Positions 9,386 through 18,101 of a stretch of 64,000 nt of DNA are shown here, in pieces. The position numbers were made by a program, and so were the translations under genes. Under the pieces are notes generated by a model. It was not told the DNA's origin. It was given only the letters and a program-made list of their open reading frames with translations, and ran no database searches. How positions within the stretch are numbered: the stretch's first letter is position 1; every line of letters begins with the position of its first letter. Source of the DNA: Oscillospiraceae bacterium (GTDB lineage Bacteria; Bacillota; Clostridia; UBA1381; UBA9506); contig SVJQ01000002.1 of assembly GCA_015068905.1 (NCBI GenBank), positions 62,001 through 126,000 of the forward strand. Direction: 5' to 3'.

Positions 9386-9544
9386 TTACACTGCATTCGG
9401 TGAACCAGCGTCAGTTAAGGAAACCAAGCCGGTATGGATGGTAACAGCACCGGTATCTTTGTTGTAAGACCAGTTAGCTGCTGCTAAGTTCTCACAAACG
9501 CGGATTTCGCGAACTTCTAATTCGGGTTTCATGTATTCTTTCAC
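9386..9544 (-). CDS. Small 52-residue protein of unknown function, translationally coupled
   Basis: A short frame starting at GTG (9544) with AAGGAGGG 7 nt upstream and ending at TAA. The protein begins MKEYMKPELEVREIRV and ends in LTDAGSPNAV; it is mostly polar with one cysteine and no membrane segment. The stop codon of the upstream exported-protein gene is immediately next to its ribosome site, which implies translational coupling. Many Clostridia carry short proteins starting with a similar MKxYxKPExE pattern, some near secreted proteins, but I know no assigned function. It could be a peptide precursor, but no maturation enzyme is nearby. The own ribosome site and terminator make it a real gene in my view. 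Confidence 0.65.
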   Translation of the reverse strand: MKEYMKPELEVREIRVCENLAAANWSYNKDTGAVTIHTGLVSLTDAGSPNAV

Positions 9545-9557
9545 GTCTGCACCCTCC

Positions 9558-10562
9558 TTAATTCAATTCAAAGGGGTTAGATACGTCAACCCCATTAGCA
9601 TTAGCTGTATAAACAGCTGCCCAATACTTAGAACCAGTGAAGAAGTTTCCTTTTTCATCATCAATCTTGATAACAAACACGTTGTCTGCATTAGACCCCA
9701 TTGCATACAACTTGATGATAGAAACGCCTTCGCCACCATTAACAGCCAATTCATTAAGCTCATCAATGGTATCAACAGCAACAATATCTTCTTTGTCTAA
9801 CGCAACAAGGATACCATATTGTGTAGCATCAATAGCTTTAGCAGTAACGCTTGCATACTCACCATTATACGTTGTAACACCGTTTGCTACATTCACTTCA
9901 GAAGAAGGCTGCACTTCAGCTGCAACTGTTTTGCTTGCAAAAACAAAATCGAAATCTTTTTCGCTTTCAGCGTCAATTGTCACTGAAAAAGCATTGCCAG
10001 CAAGAGTAGGAGTTTTGTCATTAATTGACACTAACTCTTCATTTGCTGCAGCCATAACATAGAATGTAATCTTTGCATCGTTCTGAGCAACATTTGTGGA
10101 AGTACCGCTCTTCTCAGCATCGCCAACATAAGCTACAACCTTAGAAGCAACATCATTACCATCAGCATCCTTAGCGGACCAAGTAACAGTATAGCTACCC
10201 CACTCAATGGAATCAGTTGAGCTTGCAGAAGCAGCAATAGAAGATGTACCAACCTTTACAGTTGCATCAATAGCATCAGCTGCTAATGCAGTAAAGGTTG
10301 ATGATGCTTTACCATCTGTGCCTGCAGCTGTCTGGTCAATCCAAACAATCTTCGTGCCTTCATTAGTTGTCTTTTCAACTAAAAAAGCAACCTGTTCAGA
10401 GTTAACCGCACCAGTAACGTCAGTTCTGACGGTAACATTATCACCCGAATAAGTTGTTACAACAGCAGTTGTTGTCACGTCAGCAAATGCAACCATGCTC
10501 ATGCAAAGAAGCATTGAAACTGCCATGAGGGCTGACAATGTTCTCAATAACCCTTTTTTCAT
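9558..10562 (-). CDS. Exported protein of unknown function with two diverged internal repeats
   Basis: A 334-residue protein with a classic signal peptide (KKGLLR, a hydrophobic core, cleavage after AFA at residue 27). The mature part is rich in Ala, Thr, Val and Asp, has no cysteine, and looks like an all-beta surface protein. Two related modules are visible: VTTYSGDNVTV at 35-45 followed by SEQVAFLVEK, and VTTYNGEYASV at 229-239 followed by ATQYGILVAL. No cell-wall sorting signal or SLH domain is seen, so it is either released or bound non-covalently. It is the first gene of a two-gene unit with the 52-residue ORF. Function is not recognised. Confidence 0.75.
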   Translation of the reverse strand: MKKGLLRTLSALMAVSMLLCMSMVAFADVTTTAVVTTYSGDNVTVRTDVTGAVNSEQVAFLVEKTTNEGTKIVWIDQTAAGTDGKASSTFTALAADAIDATVKVGTSSIAASASSTDSIEWGSYTVTWSAKDADGNDVASKVVAYVGDAEKSGTSTNVAQNDAKITFYVMAAANEELVSINDKTPTLAGNAFSVTIDAESEKDFDFVFASKTVAAEVQPSSEVNVANGVTTYNGEYASVTAKAIDATQYGILVALDKEDIVAVDTIDELNELAVNGGEGVSIIKLYAMGSNADNVFVIKIDDEKGNFFTGSKYWAAVYTANANGVDVSNPFELN

Positions 10563-10615
10563 TCTTCACACCCACTTTTCATTAAATAAATTTCTTTTAT
10601 CATGATCCTACAAAA

Positions 10616-10644
10616 ATTTTACTACAAAAAAAATTGTTTGTCAA
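10616..10644 (-). promoter_or_regulatory. Promoter of the exported-protein gene
   Basis: TTGACA, 17 nt including eight T, then TAAAAT on the minus strand, about 54 nt upstream of the ATG. The rest of the gene-free stretch 10645-10877 is AT-rich and shows nothing else that I can name. Confidence 0.75.
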
Positions 10645-10877
10645 TATAAAAAAGTGAAAAAGAAAGCTTTTTTTTCGCTTTTGGCACTTTGAACAAAGGA
10701 CAAAACACTTCTTTGTTAAAAAAGCCAATTCTTTATGCAAAATGACAAGTTCACACACTATATATGTGTCTGGTTTTTTCTGCTATATATGGACTTTTCT
10801 CCCGTTTTATCGCACTATTTTAGATATCTCTGTTTCTTGTGTAACTCACGGATTTTATGCCTCTATTTAATGAAATA

Positions 10878-10899
10878 CGGCGAGCTAAAAGGCTCGCCG
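10878..10899 (-). terminator. Hairpin downstream of tRNA-Val
   Basis: CGGCGAGC and GCTCGCCG form an 8-bp GC-rich stem just 3' of the tRNA on the minus strand, followed by TATTTCATT. It is likely the tRNA transcript terminator, though the U tract is poor. Confidence 0.6.
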
Positions 10900-10904
10900 C
10901 AATA

Positions 10905-10981
10905 TGGTGAGGATAAATGGACTTGAACCATCGACCTCTTGCATGTCAAGCAAGCGCTCTGACCAACTGAGCTATACCCTC
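10905..10981 (-). tRNA. tRNA-Val(GAC)
   Basis: A 77-nt cloverleaf read on the minus strand: acceptor GAGGGTA/TATCCTC, D-arm GCTC/GAGC, anticodon stem CTTGC/GCAAG with loop TTGACAT (anticodon GAC, valine), T-arm GATGG/CCATT with TTCAAGT loop, discriminator A and an encoded CCA end. It lies downstream of prmA in the same direction and may be partly read through from that operon. Confidence 0.93.
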
Positions 10982-11055
10982 ACATATTCAATTAACAAGG
11001 TGATTATACCAAAACCGCCTCAAAAATGCAAGGTTTTTCTTAAAAACTTTGCACT

Positions 11056-11084
11056 CTACCGGCGGATACTCAATCCGCCGGTAG
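11056..11084 (-). terminator. Terminator-like hairpin after prmA
   Basis: A perfect 12-bp stem (CTACCGGCGGAT / ATCCGCCGGTAG) with a 5-nt loop lies 8 bp past the prmA stop. On the minus strand it is followed by AGTGCAAAGTTTTT, so termination may be partial and let some transcripts enter tRNA-Val. Confidence 0.65.
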
Positions 11085-11092
11085 AAGAAACA

Positions 11093-12067
11093 TTATATCT
11101 TATAATCCAGTGCCAACCAGTCACCGCTTTGACTCTTGTTTTCAAGGGTCATGCCCAGCTTTTTATACGTTTCCATCACCTCGTCACCACGGTCTGTGAT
11201 AATGCCTGACGTGATGTAAACACCCTTCTCTTTCAGGTAAACAGGTATCTGTGGCGCTAAGGCAATGATAACATCTGCCACGATATTGGCAAGTACCAAA
11301 TCGTACTTTCTGTCAGCCAACTGTTTCACAAGTTCTTCATCTTCTAACACGTTGCCTGCAAAAATTCTGTACCGGTCTTCGCTGATGCCGTTTCGTTCTG
11401 CGTTTTCCCTTGCAATTTTTGCTGCATTGGGGTCAATATCCACCGCCGTAGCAGATGTAGCGCCAAGCAGCAGTGCTACCTGTGATAAAATACCGCTTCC
11501 GCAGCCTAAATCCAGCACATTCATGCCGGGTTTTATGTACTTTTCCAGCCGTTCAAGACACAATCTTGTAGTGTGGTGCGAGCCTGTACCAAAGCTCATA
11601 CCCGGATTGATGACAAAAACAGTTCTGTCTGTTTCTTTTTCTAAGGTTTCCCACTCCGGCAGGATTAAAATCTTTTCACCAACAGTCAGGGGCTTAAAAT
11701 ACTGCTTCCAGTTATTTGCCCAGTCTTCTTCATCTACATTTGAAAAAGCAAGCTCCAAGCGCCCGAAAACGCCATCTTCATCCATCGCTTTTAACTGCGC
11801 AAGGCTTCTTTCTACTTCGCCGATGGTTTCTCTGCCGGCACTGTCTGCCGTTACATAGAACTTAACGTTTGTTTCGCAAGCCTTTGCCTGCAAAAGCTCT
11901 TCATCCACATAGTCCCAGGCAGATCGGTTTTCCTCTAAAAAGCTTTTAAAATCAGCCTCGTCTTCAATCTCAATGCCGTTTATACCTAGCTGATATAACC
12001 TGCCGCTGACGGGCTCTATTCCCTCAGCGCTTGTGTAAATAACAGCCTGAATCCAACTTGTTCCCAT
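11093..12067 (-). CDS. prmA: Ribosomal protein L11 methyltransferase
   Basis: A 324-residue SAM-dependent methyltransferase that trimethylates lysines and the N terminus of ribosomal protein L11. The N-terminal substrate-recognition domain is followed by the catalytic Rossmann domain with the PrmA signature NPGMSFGTGSHHTT, motif I VLDLGCGSGILS and the LANIVADVI segment; it ends GDWLALDYKI. GGAGGG precedes the ATG. It is the last protein gene of the pyrK-pyrD-pgi-thrC-prmA string, 13 bp after thrC. Confidence 0.95.
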   Translation of the reverse strand: MGTSWIQAVIYTSAEGIEPVSGRLYQLGINGIEIEDEADFKSFLEENRSAWDYVDEELLQAKACETNVKFYVTADSAGRETIGEVERSLAQLKAMDEDGVFGRLELAFSNVDEEDWANNWKQYFKPLTVGEKILILPEWETLEKETDRTVFVINPGMSFGTGSHHTTRLCLERLEKYIKPGMNVLDLGCGSGILSQVALLLGATSATAVDIDPNAAKIARENAERNGISEDRYRIFAGNVLEDEELVKQLADRKYDLVLANIVADVIIALAPQIPVYLKEKGVYITSGIITDRGDEVMETYKKLGMTLENKSQSGDWLALDYKI

Positions 12068-12080
12068 AACGCCCTCCGCC

Positions 12081-13583
12081 TTATAAAAGGTTCAGCATAT
12101 GGCTGACCACTTCATACATTTCCGTTTTCTCACAGGTTGTATTGAAAATAACCGGTTTTGCTTTCAGATTTGCAAGGGGTGCCGGAATGGTCAGGTCTGC
12201 TTTTTCAGCCAGTGCGTCCAGCATTGCAAATTCATCTAAGCCAGAAAGCGCTTCTGCACCTGCCACGGCTGAGAGAACATGGTTACTGAACTTAAAGGGG
12301 CTTGCTGTTGACACGATGACGGATTTGGTTGCGTCACCGGTTTCTTTGCAGTATGCGTCATAGACGCATTTTGCTACTGCAGTATGAGTATCAATCACAT
12401 AACCATACGCGCTGTTTGTTTCAGCAATGGTTTTTTCTGTCTGAGTGTCATCGCAGAAACCACCGTAGAACAGCTCCTGAATCTTCGCTTTGACATCTGC
12501 AGAAACCTCATAACGACCGGTTTCAGCCAGCTCTTTCATCCAGGCAGCTACCTGCTTATCGTCACAGCCGGTAACGTGATACAGCAGTCTTTCTAAGTTG
12601 CTGGAAATCAAAATATCCATAGACGGTGAGCTTGTAGTTTTAAAGAGACGGTTTTTATCATAAACGCCGGTTCTGATAAAGTCGGTTAAGATATTGTTTT
12701 CATTAGATGCACAAATCAGCTTGCCAACAGGCAGACCCATTTCTTTTGCATAATATGCCGCCAAAATATTGCCGAAATTACCGGTGGGAACAACAAAGTT
12801 CACCGGCTCGCCCAGCTTGATTTCATCACACTTTAGAAGATTACAGTAAGCGGAGAAATAGTACACAATCTGCGGCACCAAGCGACCCCAGTTAATGGAG
12901 TTTGCGCTGGAGAGCATAAAGTTGTTTCTCTCTAAAACCTCAGCATATTCACTGTCACCGAAAATCTTTTTAACGCCGCTTTGTGCATCGTCAAAGTTAC
13001 CGTTAACAGCTGCAACATCAACATTGTTACCCTCCTGAGTAACCATCTGTCGTTTCTGAATGTCAGAAACACCTTTTTCAGGATAAAAGACGATAATGCG
13101 TGTGCCGTTAACATCTTTAAAGCCTTCAAGTGCCGCCTTACCGGTATCGCCGGAGGTGGCAACCAGAATAACAACCTCTTTGGTTTCACCTGTTTTAACA
13201 ACAGATTTTTTCAGAAGGTGAGGCAGAATCTGAAGCGCCATATCCTTAAATGCACAGGTGGGACCATGCCACAGTTCTAAGAAATAAACACCGTTTGAAA
13301 GCTTATATAAAGGTGCAATTTCATCCGTTTCAAATTTTTCTTTGTTATAGGCGCTTTGTGCACAGTCGGTAATTTCTTCTGCAGAAAAATCGGTTAAAAA
13401 TTTTCCCAGAATTCTGACTGCACGCTCGCTATAGGACATCTGCGCCAGTTCTGACAGTTCCTCCCCAAATACACGGGGAAGTGACTTCGGGACAAACAAA
13501 CCGCCATCAGGTGCCAGACCTGTTTTGATTGCATAGGCTGCACTGACTGCTAAATTTTTATCCCTGGTGCTTGCGTATTCCAT
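12081..13583 (-). CDS. thrC: Threonine synthase
   Basis: A 500-residue PLP enzyme that converts O-phosphohomoserine to threonine. The FKDMALQ motif, with the PLP-binding lysine in the sequence GPTCAFKDMA, the ATSGDTGKAA phosphate-binding loop and FVVPTGNFGN are characteristic of the longer (yeast/E. coli-like) threonine synthases. AAGGAGG is 8 nt from the ATG. No other threonine-pathway gene is adjacent. No T-box or leader peptide is seen in the 36-bp gap to pgi, which holds only a small GGCTAT/ATAGCC hairpin. Confidence 0.95.
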   Translation of the reverse strand: MEYASTRDKNLAVSAAYAIKTGLAPDGGLFVPKSLPRVFGEELSELAQMSYSERAVRILGKFLTDFSAEEITDCAQSAYNKEKFETDEIAPLYKLSNGVYFLELWHGPTCAFKDMALQILPHLLKKSVVKTGETKEVVILVATSGDTGKAALEGFKDVNGTRIIVFYPEKGVSDIQKRQMVTQEGNNVDVAAVNGNFDDAQSGVKKIFGDSEYAEVLERNNFMLSSANSINWGRLVPQIVYYFSAYCNLLKCDEIKLGEPVNFVVPTGNFGNILAAYYAKEMGLPVGKLICASNENNILTDFIRTGVYDKNRLFKTTSSPSMDILISSNLERLLYHVTGCDDKQVAAWMKELAETGRYEVSADVKAKIQELFYGGFCDDTQTEKTIAETNSAYGYVIDTHTAVAKCVYDAYCKETGDATKSVIVSTASPFKFSNHVLSAVAGAEALSGLDEFAMLDALAEKADLTIPAPLANLKAKPVIFNTTCEKTEMYEVVSHMLNLL

Positions 13584-13619
13584 GAATTGTTCCTCCTTAT
13601 TCAGGCTATCTGTATAGCC

Positions 13620-14963
13620 TTACCGCATCCGTGCTTCTAAAGCTTCTTTTTCTGCTTCAAAGCCGGGCTTGCCCAACAGGGCAAACATGTTCTTTTTGTA
13701 TGCTTCGACACCCGGCTGATCAAAGGGGTTAACCCCTAGCAAATAGCCGCTGATGCCGCAGGCTTTTTCAAAGAAATAAACCATTTTTCCAAAGTAATAT
13801 TCACTCAGCTCCGGAATGTTTAAAATAATGTTCGGCGCGCCGCCGTCATAATGTGCCATAACGGTGCCCAAAAAGGCTTTTTCATTCACATAACCCACAG
13901 ATTTGCCGGCTAAAAAGTTCAAGCCGTCAACATTATCGGCATCTGCAAAGATGTCAACATCTGCGTCAGGGCTTTCTACATGCAAAACGGTTTCAAATAA
14001 TTCTCTGCGACCGTCCTGAATGTACTGCCCCATAGAGTGCAGGTCTGTAGAAAAATCTACTGCCGCAGGGAAGATACCCTTTTGGTCTTTGCCCTCACTT
14101 TCGCCGTAAAGCTGCTTCCACCATTCAGCAAAATAATGGAGCTTAGGCTCATAATTCACCATAATTTCAATGGTCTTGCCCTGTCTGTAAAGCAGATTTC
14201 TGAGGGCAGCATATTGATAACAAGTATTTTTTTCTAAATCACGTTCGTTATATTCTGTGTACGCGTCTTGAGCACCCTGCATAATAGCGTCAAGGTCAGC
14301 GCCACATACCGCAATGGGAAGTAGCCCCACCGCAGATAGCACCGAATAGCGACCGCCAATGTTATCAGCAATCACAAAGGTTTCATAGCCCTCGCTGTCG
14401 GATAACTGTTTGAGGGCACCCCGGGCTTTATCGGTTGTAACGAAAATTCTCTCCTTAGCGCCGGCTTTACCATACTTTTTCTCAACCAGTTCCTTAAAAA
14501 CACGGAAAGCAATGGCCGGCTCTGTGGTGGTACCGGATTTGGAAATAACGTTTAAGCAAATATCCTTATCCTTCACCAATTCGATTAAATCAGAAAGATA
14601 GGTAGAACTGCAAGAATTGCCTGCAAAAAAGATTTGTGGTGCTTTTCTCTCGCTATCCTTCTGCAGATTGTAAAAGCTGTTTGTAAATATATCTATTGCG
14701 GCTTTTGCGCCAAGATATGAGCCGCCAATACCAATCACGATCAGCACCTGGGCTGTATTTCTGATTTTTTCTGCCGCTGCCTTGATACGGGAATATTCTT
14801 CCTTATCATAATCATTTGGCAGGTTGACCCAGCCTAAAAAATCGTTCCCGGCGCCGGTTCCGTTCATCAGCTTTTCATGTGCTTCGCAAATTTCAGCACC
14901 CATACTGCCAAGTTCGTCTTGTGTAAGTTTTGTTTTGCTGTAATCGAGTGTAATATTTTTCAA
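13620..14963 (-). CDS. pgi: Glucose-6-phosphate isomerase
   Basis: A 447-residue cytosolic enzyme of glycolysis interconverting glucose-6-phosphate and fructose-6-phosphate; this is the short Gram-positive form. The sugar-phosphate binding loop [14 protein letters not shown], the [11 protein letters not shown] segment and [16 protein letters not shown] are family signatures. It starts with TTG at 14963, where AGGAGG stands 7 nt upstream; no ATG alternative fits. It is located mid-operon between pyrD and thrC. Confidence 0.95.
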   Translation of the reverse strand: MKNITLDYSKTKLTQDELGSMGAEICEAHEKLMNGTGAGNDFLGWVNLPNDYDKEEYSRIKAAAEKIRNTAQVLIVIGIGGSYLGAKAAIDIFTNSFYNLQKDSERKAPQIFFAGNSCSSTYLSDLIELVKDKDICLNVISKSGTTTEPAIAFRVFKELVEKKYGKAGAKERIFVTTDKARGALKQLSDSEGYETFVIADNIGGRYSVLSAVGLLPIAVCGADLDAIMQGAQDAYTEYNERDLEKNTCYQYAALRNLLYRQGKTIEIMVNYEPKLHYFAEWWKQLYGESEGKDQKGIFPAAVDFSTDLHSMGQYIQDGRRELFETVLHVESPDADVDIFADADNVDGLNFLAGKSVGYVNEKAFLGTVMAHYDGGAPNIILNIPELSEYYFGKMVYFFEKACGISGYLLGVNPFDQPGVEAYKKNMFALLGKPGFEAEKEALEARMR

Positions 14964-14980
14964 AACTATACCTCCTAAAA

Positions 14981-15889
14981 TTACCCAACAATAACCTTTC
15001 CAACCAAATCGTTGACATCTTCTATATTATATTGCTTCATATAGGCTTCTATACCATCTCGAACTTTAGGACAGGCATAGGGGTCTGTGAAATTGGCAGT
15101 GCCAACCATAACGGCTGAACTGCCTGCCAGCATAAATTCAACAGCATCATCGCCGGTTGTGATACCACCCATACCGATAATCGGCAATTTAACGGCATTC
15201 TTCACCTGATACACCATGCGAACCGCAACCGGCTTTACACAGGGACCGGACATACCGCCAATCACGTTGGCTAAGATAGGGCGGCGGGTTTTAATGTCAA
15301 TCGCCATACCGGTTAAGGTGTTAATCAAAGACAAAGCATCAGCACCGCCGGCTTCTGCCGCCTTGGCAGTTTCAGTAATGTCAGAAACATTGGGAGAAAG
15401 CTTAACCATCAAGGGTTTTTTAGCATATTTTCTCACCGTTTTGGTAATTTCATACACAGTATCAGGATTTGTTCCGAAGGCTGCGCCGCCTGCTTTGACA
15501 TTGGGGCAGGATATGTTCATTTCCAATAAATCTACATCAGCACTAGAAAGCTTTTCAGCCATTTCACAATAATCTTCAAAGGTACTGCCTGCCATATTGG
15601 CAATAATTTTACACCGATACTGTCGCAGGAAGGGGATTTCTTCTTTAATAAAGGCATCCACACCGGGGTTCTGCAGGCCCACGCTGTTTAAGATACCGCC
15701 ATAGGTTTCAGTGATACGCGTGGGCGGATTGCCTGCACGGGGCGCTTTGGTCAAGCCCTTGACAGAAATTGCACCAATCTCACTCAGGTCATACAGCTCA
15801 GCATATTCCCGACCAAAACCAAAGGTGCCGGAGGCAGCAATAACGGGGTTTTCAAGCTCAACACCGCAAATGTTTACTTTCAAGTTCAT
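14981..15889 (-). CDS. pyrD: Dihydroorotate dehydrogenase B, catalytic subunit (NAD+-type)
   Basis: A 302-residue FMN enzyme that oxidises dihydroorotate to orotate in pyrimidine synthesis. The class 1B features are the [13 protein letters not shown] start, the NISCPN motif with its following catalytic cysteine region, KLSPNVSD and [27 protein letters not shown] phosphate-binding segments (read in parts). It forms a heterotetramer with PyrK, whose gene overlaps it by 4 bp (ATGA), so electrons pass to NAD+. Confidence 0.95.
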   Translation of the reverse strand: MNLKVNICGVELENPVIAASGTFGFGREYAELYDLSEIGAISVKGLTKAPRAGNPPTRITETYGGILNSVGLQNPGVDAFIKEEIPFLRQYRCKIIANMAGSTFEDYCEMAEKLSSADVDLLEMNISCPNVKAGGAAFGTNPDTVYEITKTVRKYAKKPLMVKLSPNVSDITETAKAAEAGGADALSLINTLTGMAIDIKTRRPILANVIGGMSGPCVKPVAVRMVYQVKNAVKLPIIGMGGITTGDDAVEFMLAGSSAVMVGTANFTDPYACPKVRDGIEAYMKQYNIEDVNDLVGKVIVG

Positions 15890-16653
15890 AATACAACCTC
15901 CTCAGCCCAAAAGACCGGACCGTTCCGGCAAACACGTTTATATTTTCCTGCACCCTCTTCGTGGGTTTCACAGCTACAGGTCAGGCACGCGCCAATGCCG
16001 CAGCCCATTCTCTCCTCCAGAGAAATCTGGCAGGGAACGCCTGCTTCTTTAGCAAAGGCCTGAATTGCCTTGAGCATACCCTTGGGGCCGCAGGCATAGA
16101 TAATATCGAACTGTTTTTCTGCAAAATCCTGCTTGAGCATATCTAACGCAAAGCCGTGGTTGCCATAGCTGCCATCGTCGGTTGAAACAGAAAGATAGCT
16201 TGCCGCTTCCTTAAACTCATCCTCTAAGGTCACAAGGCTTTTGTTACGAAAGCCCAAGTATGCAGAAGCACCGGAAAGCTGTTTGGTCAGGTACAGCATA
16301 GGATACACGCCAATACCACCACCAACAACAGCAGGTTTTTTATAAGTATCCGGCGCAATGGTAAAACCATTGCCCACAGGGCCTAAAACGTCAAGGCTGT
16401 CGGTCTGCTCCTTAAGCGCTTTTGTGCCACGACCCTTCACCTCATAAATAAAGCGAAGGTTTTCGCCCTCTACATCACAAATGCTGATGGGACGGCGCAG
16501 CGGCATAGAGATAGAATCTCCACACTGGATATGCAAAAACTGACCCGGTTTTGCTTGCTCAGCTAATTCCTTATTAGAAATCCAGGCCTGATAAATATTC
16601 GGTGCAACCTCTTTTTGAGAAAGAACCTTACAAGTATGAACCTGATAACTCAT
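15886..16653 (-). CDS. pyrK: Dihydroorotate dehydrogenase B, electron-transfer subunit
   Basis: A 255-residue FAD and 2Fe-2S protein that passes electrons from PyrD to NAD+. The RPISICD flavin motif, the GGGIGVYPM nucleotide-binding loop and the C-terminal iron-sulfur site CGIGACLTCSC...C are visible. Three consecutive ATG codons follow AAGGAG; I use the third (16653), 7 nt from the ribosome site. First gene of the pyrK-pyrD-pgi-thrC-prmA operon. Other pyrimidine genes are not adjacent, and no PyrR attenuator is evident in the leader. Confidence 0.94.
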   Translation of the reverse strand: MSYQVHTCKVLSQKEVAPNIYQAWISNKELAEQAKPGQFLHIQCGDSISMPLRRPISICDVEGENLRFIYEVKGRGTKALKEQTDSLDVLGPVGNGFTIAPDTYKKPAVVGGGIGVYPMLYLTKQLSGASAYLGFRNKSLVTLEDEFKEAASYLSVSTDDGSYGNHGFALDMLKQDFAEKQFDIIYACGPKGMLKAIQAFAKEAGVPCQISLEERMGCGIGACLTCSCETHEEGAGKYKRVCRNGPVFWAEEVVL

Positions 16654-16712
16654 CATCATGCTCCTTATACACAAATTGTCAGATTGTAAAATAAGTTTCC
16701 ATAATCTGCTTT

Positions 16713-16741
16713 ATTATATCATAACCGCACACTAAATGCAA
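16713..16741 (-). promoter_or_regulatory. Promoter of the pyrK-pyrD-pgi-thrC-prmA operon
   Basis: TTGCAT, 17 nt, TATAAT on the minus strand, about 60 nt upstream of pyrK. No riboswitch-like or attenuator structure is seen in the short leader. Confidence 0.75.
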
Positions 16742-16770
16742 GGTTTTTTCTGTTGTCTGCTTTGGGCATA

Positions 16771-16800
16771 AAAAAAGAACGGTAAAAATACCGTTCTTTT
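16771..16800 (-). terminator. Terminator of the ABC ATPase gene
   Basis: AAAAGAACGGTA and TACCGTTCTTTT form a 12-bp stem with a four-nt loop. On the minus strand it runs straight into seven T, a strong intrinsic terminator 10 bp past the stop. Confidence 0.9.
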
Positions 16801-16809
16801 AAAATTCAA

Positions 16810-17925
16810 TTAGTTTAAGATAACCTGCTCGGTTTCCTTATCGAACAGCTGAATCTTATTGCCTTCCAGAATCAGATTGATCTGATCACCGGGTTTAGCA
16901 GTTGTTCTGGGATTAACACGAGCGATGAGGGCGTTGCCTTCAACAGTTACATATAAGTAAGTTTCAGCACCCATCATTTCTGTTACATCAACATGAGCAG
17001 AAACCATACATTCGGGGCTGATGCCCATCATAACAGCTTCATCATGGATGTTTTCAGGACGGATACCCATAACAACAGTCTTGCCGATGTATTCAGAACC
17101 TTCCAAGGTCTTACCTTTTGCATCAGGCAGTTTAATAACAGTGTTGCCAAATGCCAGCTGAACGCCGCCGCCTTCTGCATTCTGCAGCTCAACGTCTAAG
17201 AAGTTCATCGGCGGGCTGCCAATAAAGCCGGCAACAAAGATGTTGCAGGGCTTTTCGTACAGAACCTGGGGAGAATCGATCTGCTGGATGAAACCATCCT
17301 TCATAACAACGATTCTGGTACCCATTGTCATAGCTTCTGTCTGGTCATGGGTTACATAGATAAAGGTTGTCTGCAGTCTCTGATGCAGTTTGCTGATCTC
17401 AGTTCTCATCTGACCTCTCAGCTTAGCATCCAAGTTTGACAGAGGTTCGTCCATCAGGAACACTTTCGGTTCACGCACGATAGCACGACCCAGCGCAACA
17501 CGCTGTCTCTGACCACCGGAAAGAGCCTTCGGCTTTCTGTCAAGCAGATGTTCAATGTCCAGAATTCTGGCAGCTTCATGAACTCTCTTCTTGATTTCAT
17601 CTTTCGGCATTTTTCTCAGTTTCAGACCGAATGCCATGTTGTCAAATACTGTCATATGGGGATACAGAGCATAGTTCTGGAAAACCATTGCAATGTCTCT
17701 GTCCTTAGGAGCAACATCGTTAACCAGCTTGTCACCAATGTAAAGCTCACCTTCGCTGATTTCTTCCAGACCTGCGATCATTCTAAGAGTTGTAGACTTA
17801 CCGCAACCGGAAGGACCAACTAAAACGACAAATTCTTTATCCTCAATATCTAAGTTGAAGTCACTAACAGCAGTAACTCCGCCGGCATATTTCTTATAAA
17901 TGCCTTTTAGATTAAGACTTGCCAT
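16810..17925 (-). CDS. ABC transporter ATP-binding protein, MsmK/UgpC/MalK type
   Basis: A 371-residue cytosolic ATPase of the carbohydrate-uptake (CUT1) family. It has Walker A GPSGCGKSTTLR, the Q-loop in MVFQNYALYPHM, signature LSGGQRQRV, Walker B VFLMDEP, the H-loop (YVTHDQTEA) and a C-terminal OB-type regulatory domain (about 240-371) typical of MalK/UgpC. It stands alone, with no permease or binding-protein gene, as is common for shared MsmK-type ATPases that energise several sugar importers. I chose the ATG at 17925 with GAGGAGG 8 nt upstream. Confidence 0.92.
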   Translation of the reverse strand: MASLNLKGIYKKYAGGVTAVSDFNLDIEDKEFVVLVGPSGCGKSTTLRMIAGLEEISEGELYIGDKLVNDVAPKDRDIAMVFQNYALYPHMTVFDNMAFGLKLRKMPKDEIKKRVHEAARILDIEHLLDRKPKALSGGQRQRVALGRAIVREPKVFLMDEPLSNLDAKLRGQMRTEISKLHQRLQTTFIYVTHDQTEAMTMGTRIVVMKDGFIQQIDSPQVLYEKPCNIFVAGFIGSPPMNFLDVELQNAEGGGVQLAFGNTVIKLPDAKGKTLEGSEYIGKTVVMGIRPENIHDEAVMMGISPECMVSAHVDVTEMMGAETYLYVTVEGNALIARVNPRTTAKPGDQINLILEGNKIQLFDKETEQVILN

Positions 17926-18082
17926 TGTTTTTACCTCCTCATGATTACATATCATATCACATTACTCTAATATGATAACACAATTTATACGAAATTGTTA
18001 GACTATTTTTAACCAAAATTTAATTTTTTTATTTAGTAACATTGCATAAAAAAGATTTTTATGTGCAACATTCACCATTCAA

Positions 18083-18101
18083 AAGGGGTTATCAGCCCCT
18101 T
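18083..18101 (-). terminator. Weak terminator at the end of the SLH lipoprotein gene
   Basis: A 6-bp AAGGGG/CCCCTT stem with a 7-nt loop containing the stop codon, followed by TTGAATGG on the minus strand. The gene-free stretch 17926-18091 is otherwise AT-rich leader of the ATPase gene. Confidence 0.4.

Noticed and set aside
9386..10562. RiPP (lanthipeptide or sactipeptide) precursor system
   Set aside because: The 52-residue ORF has one cysteine, and no modifying enzyme, protease or dedicated transporter is nearby.
13584..13619. T-box or attenuator before thrC
   Set aside because: The gap is only 36 bp with a tiny 6-bp hairpin; there is no room for a T-box and no leader peptide.
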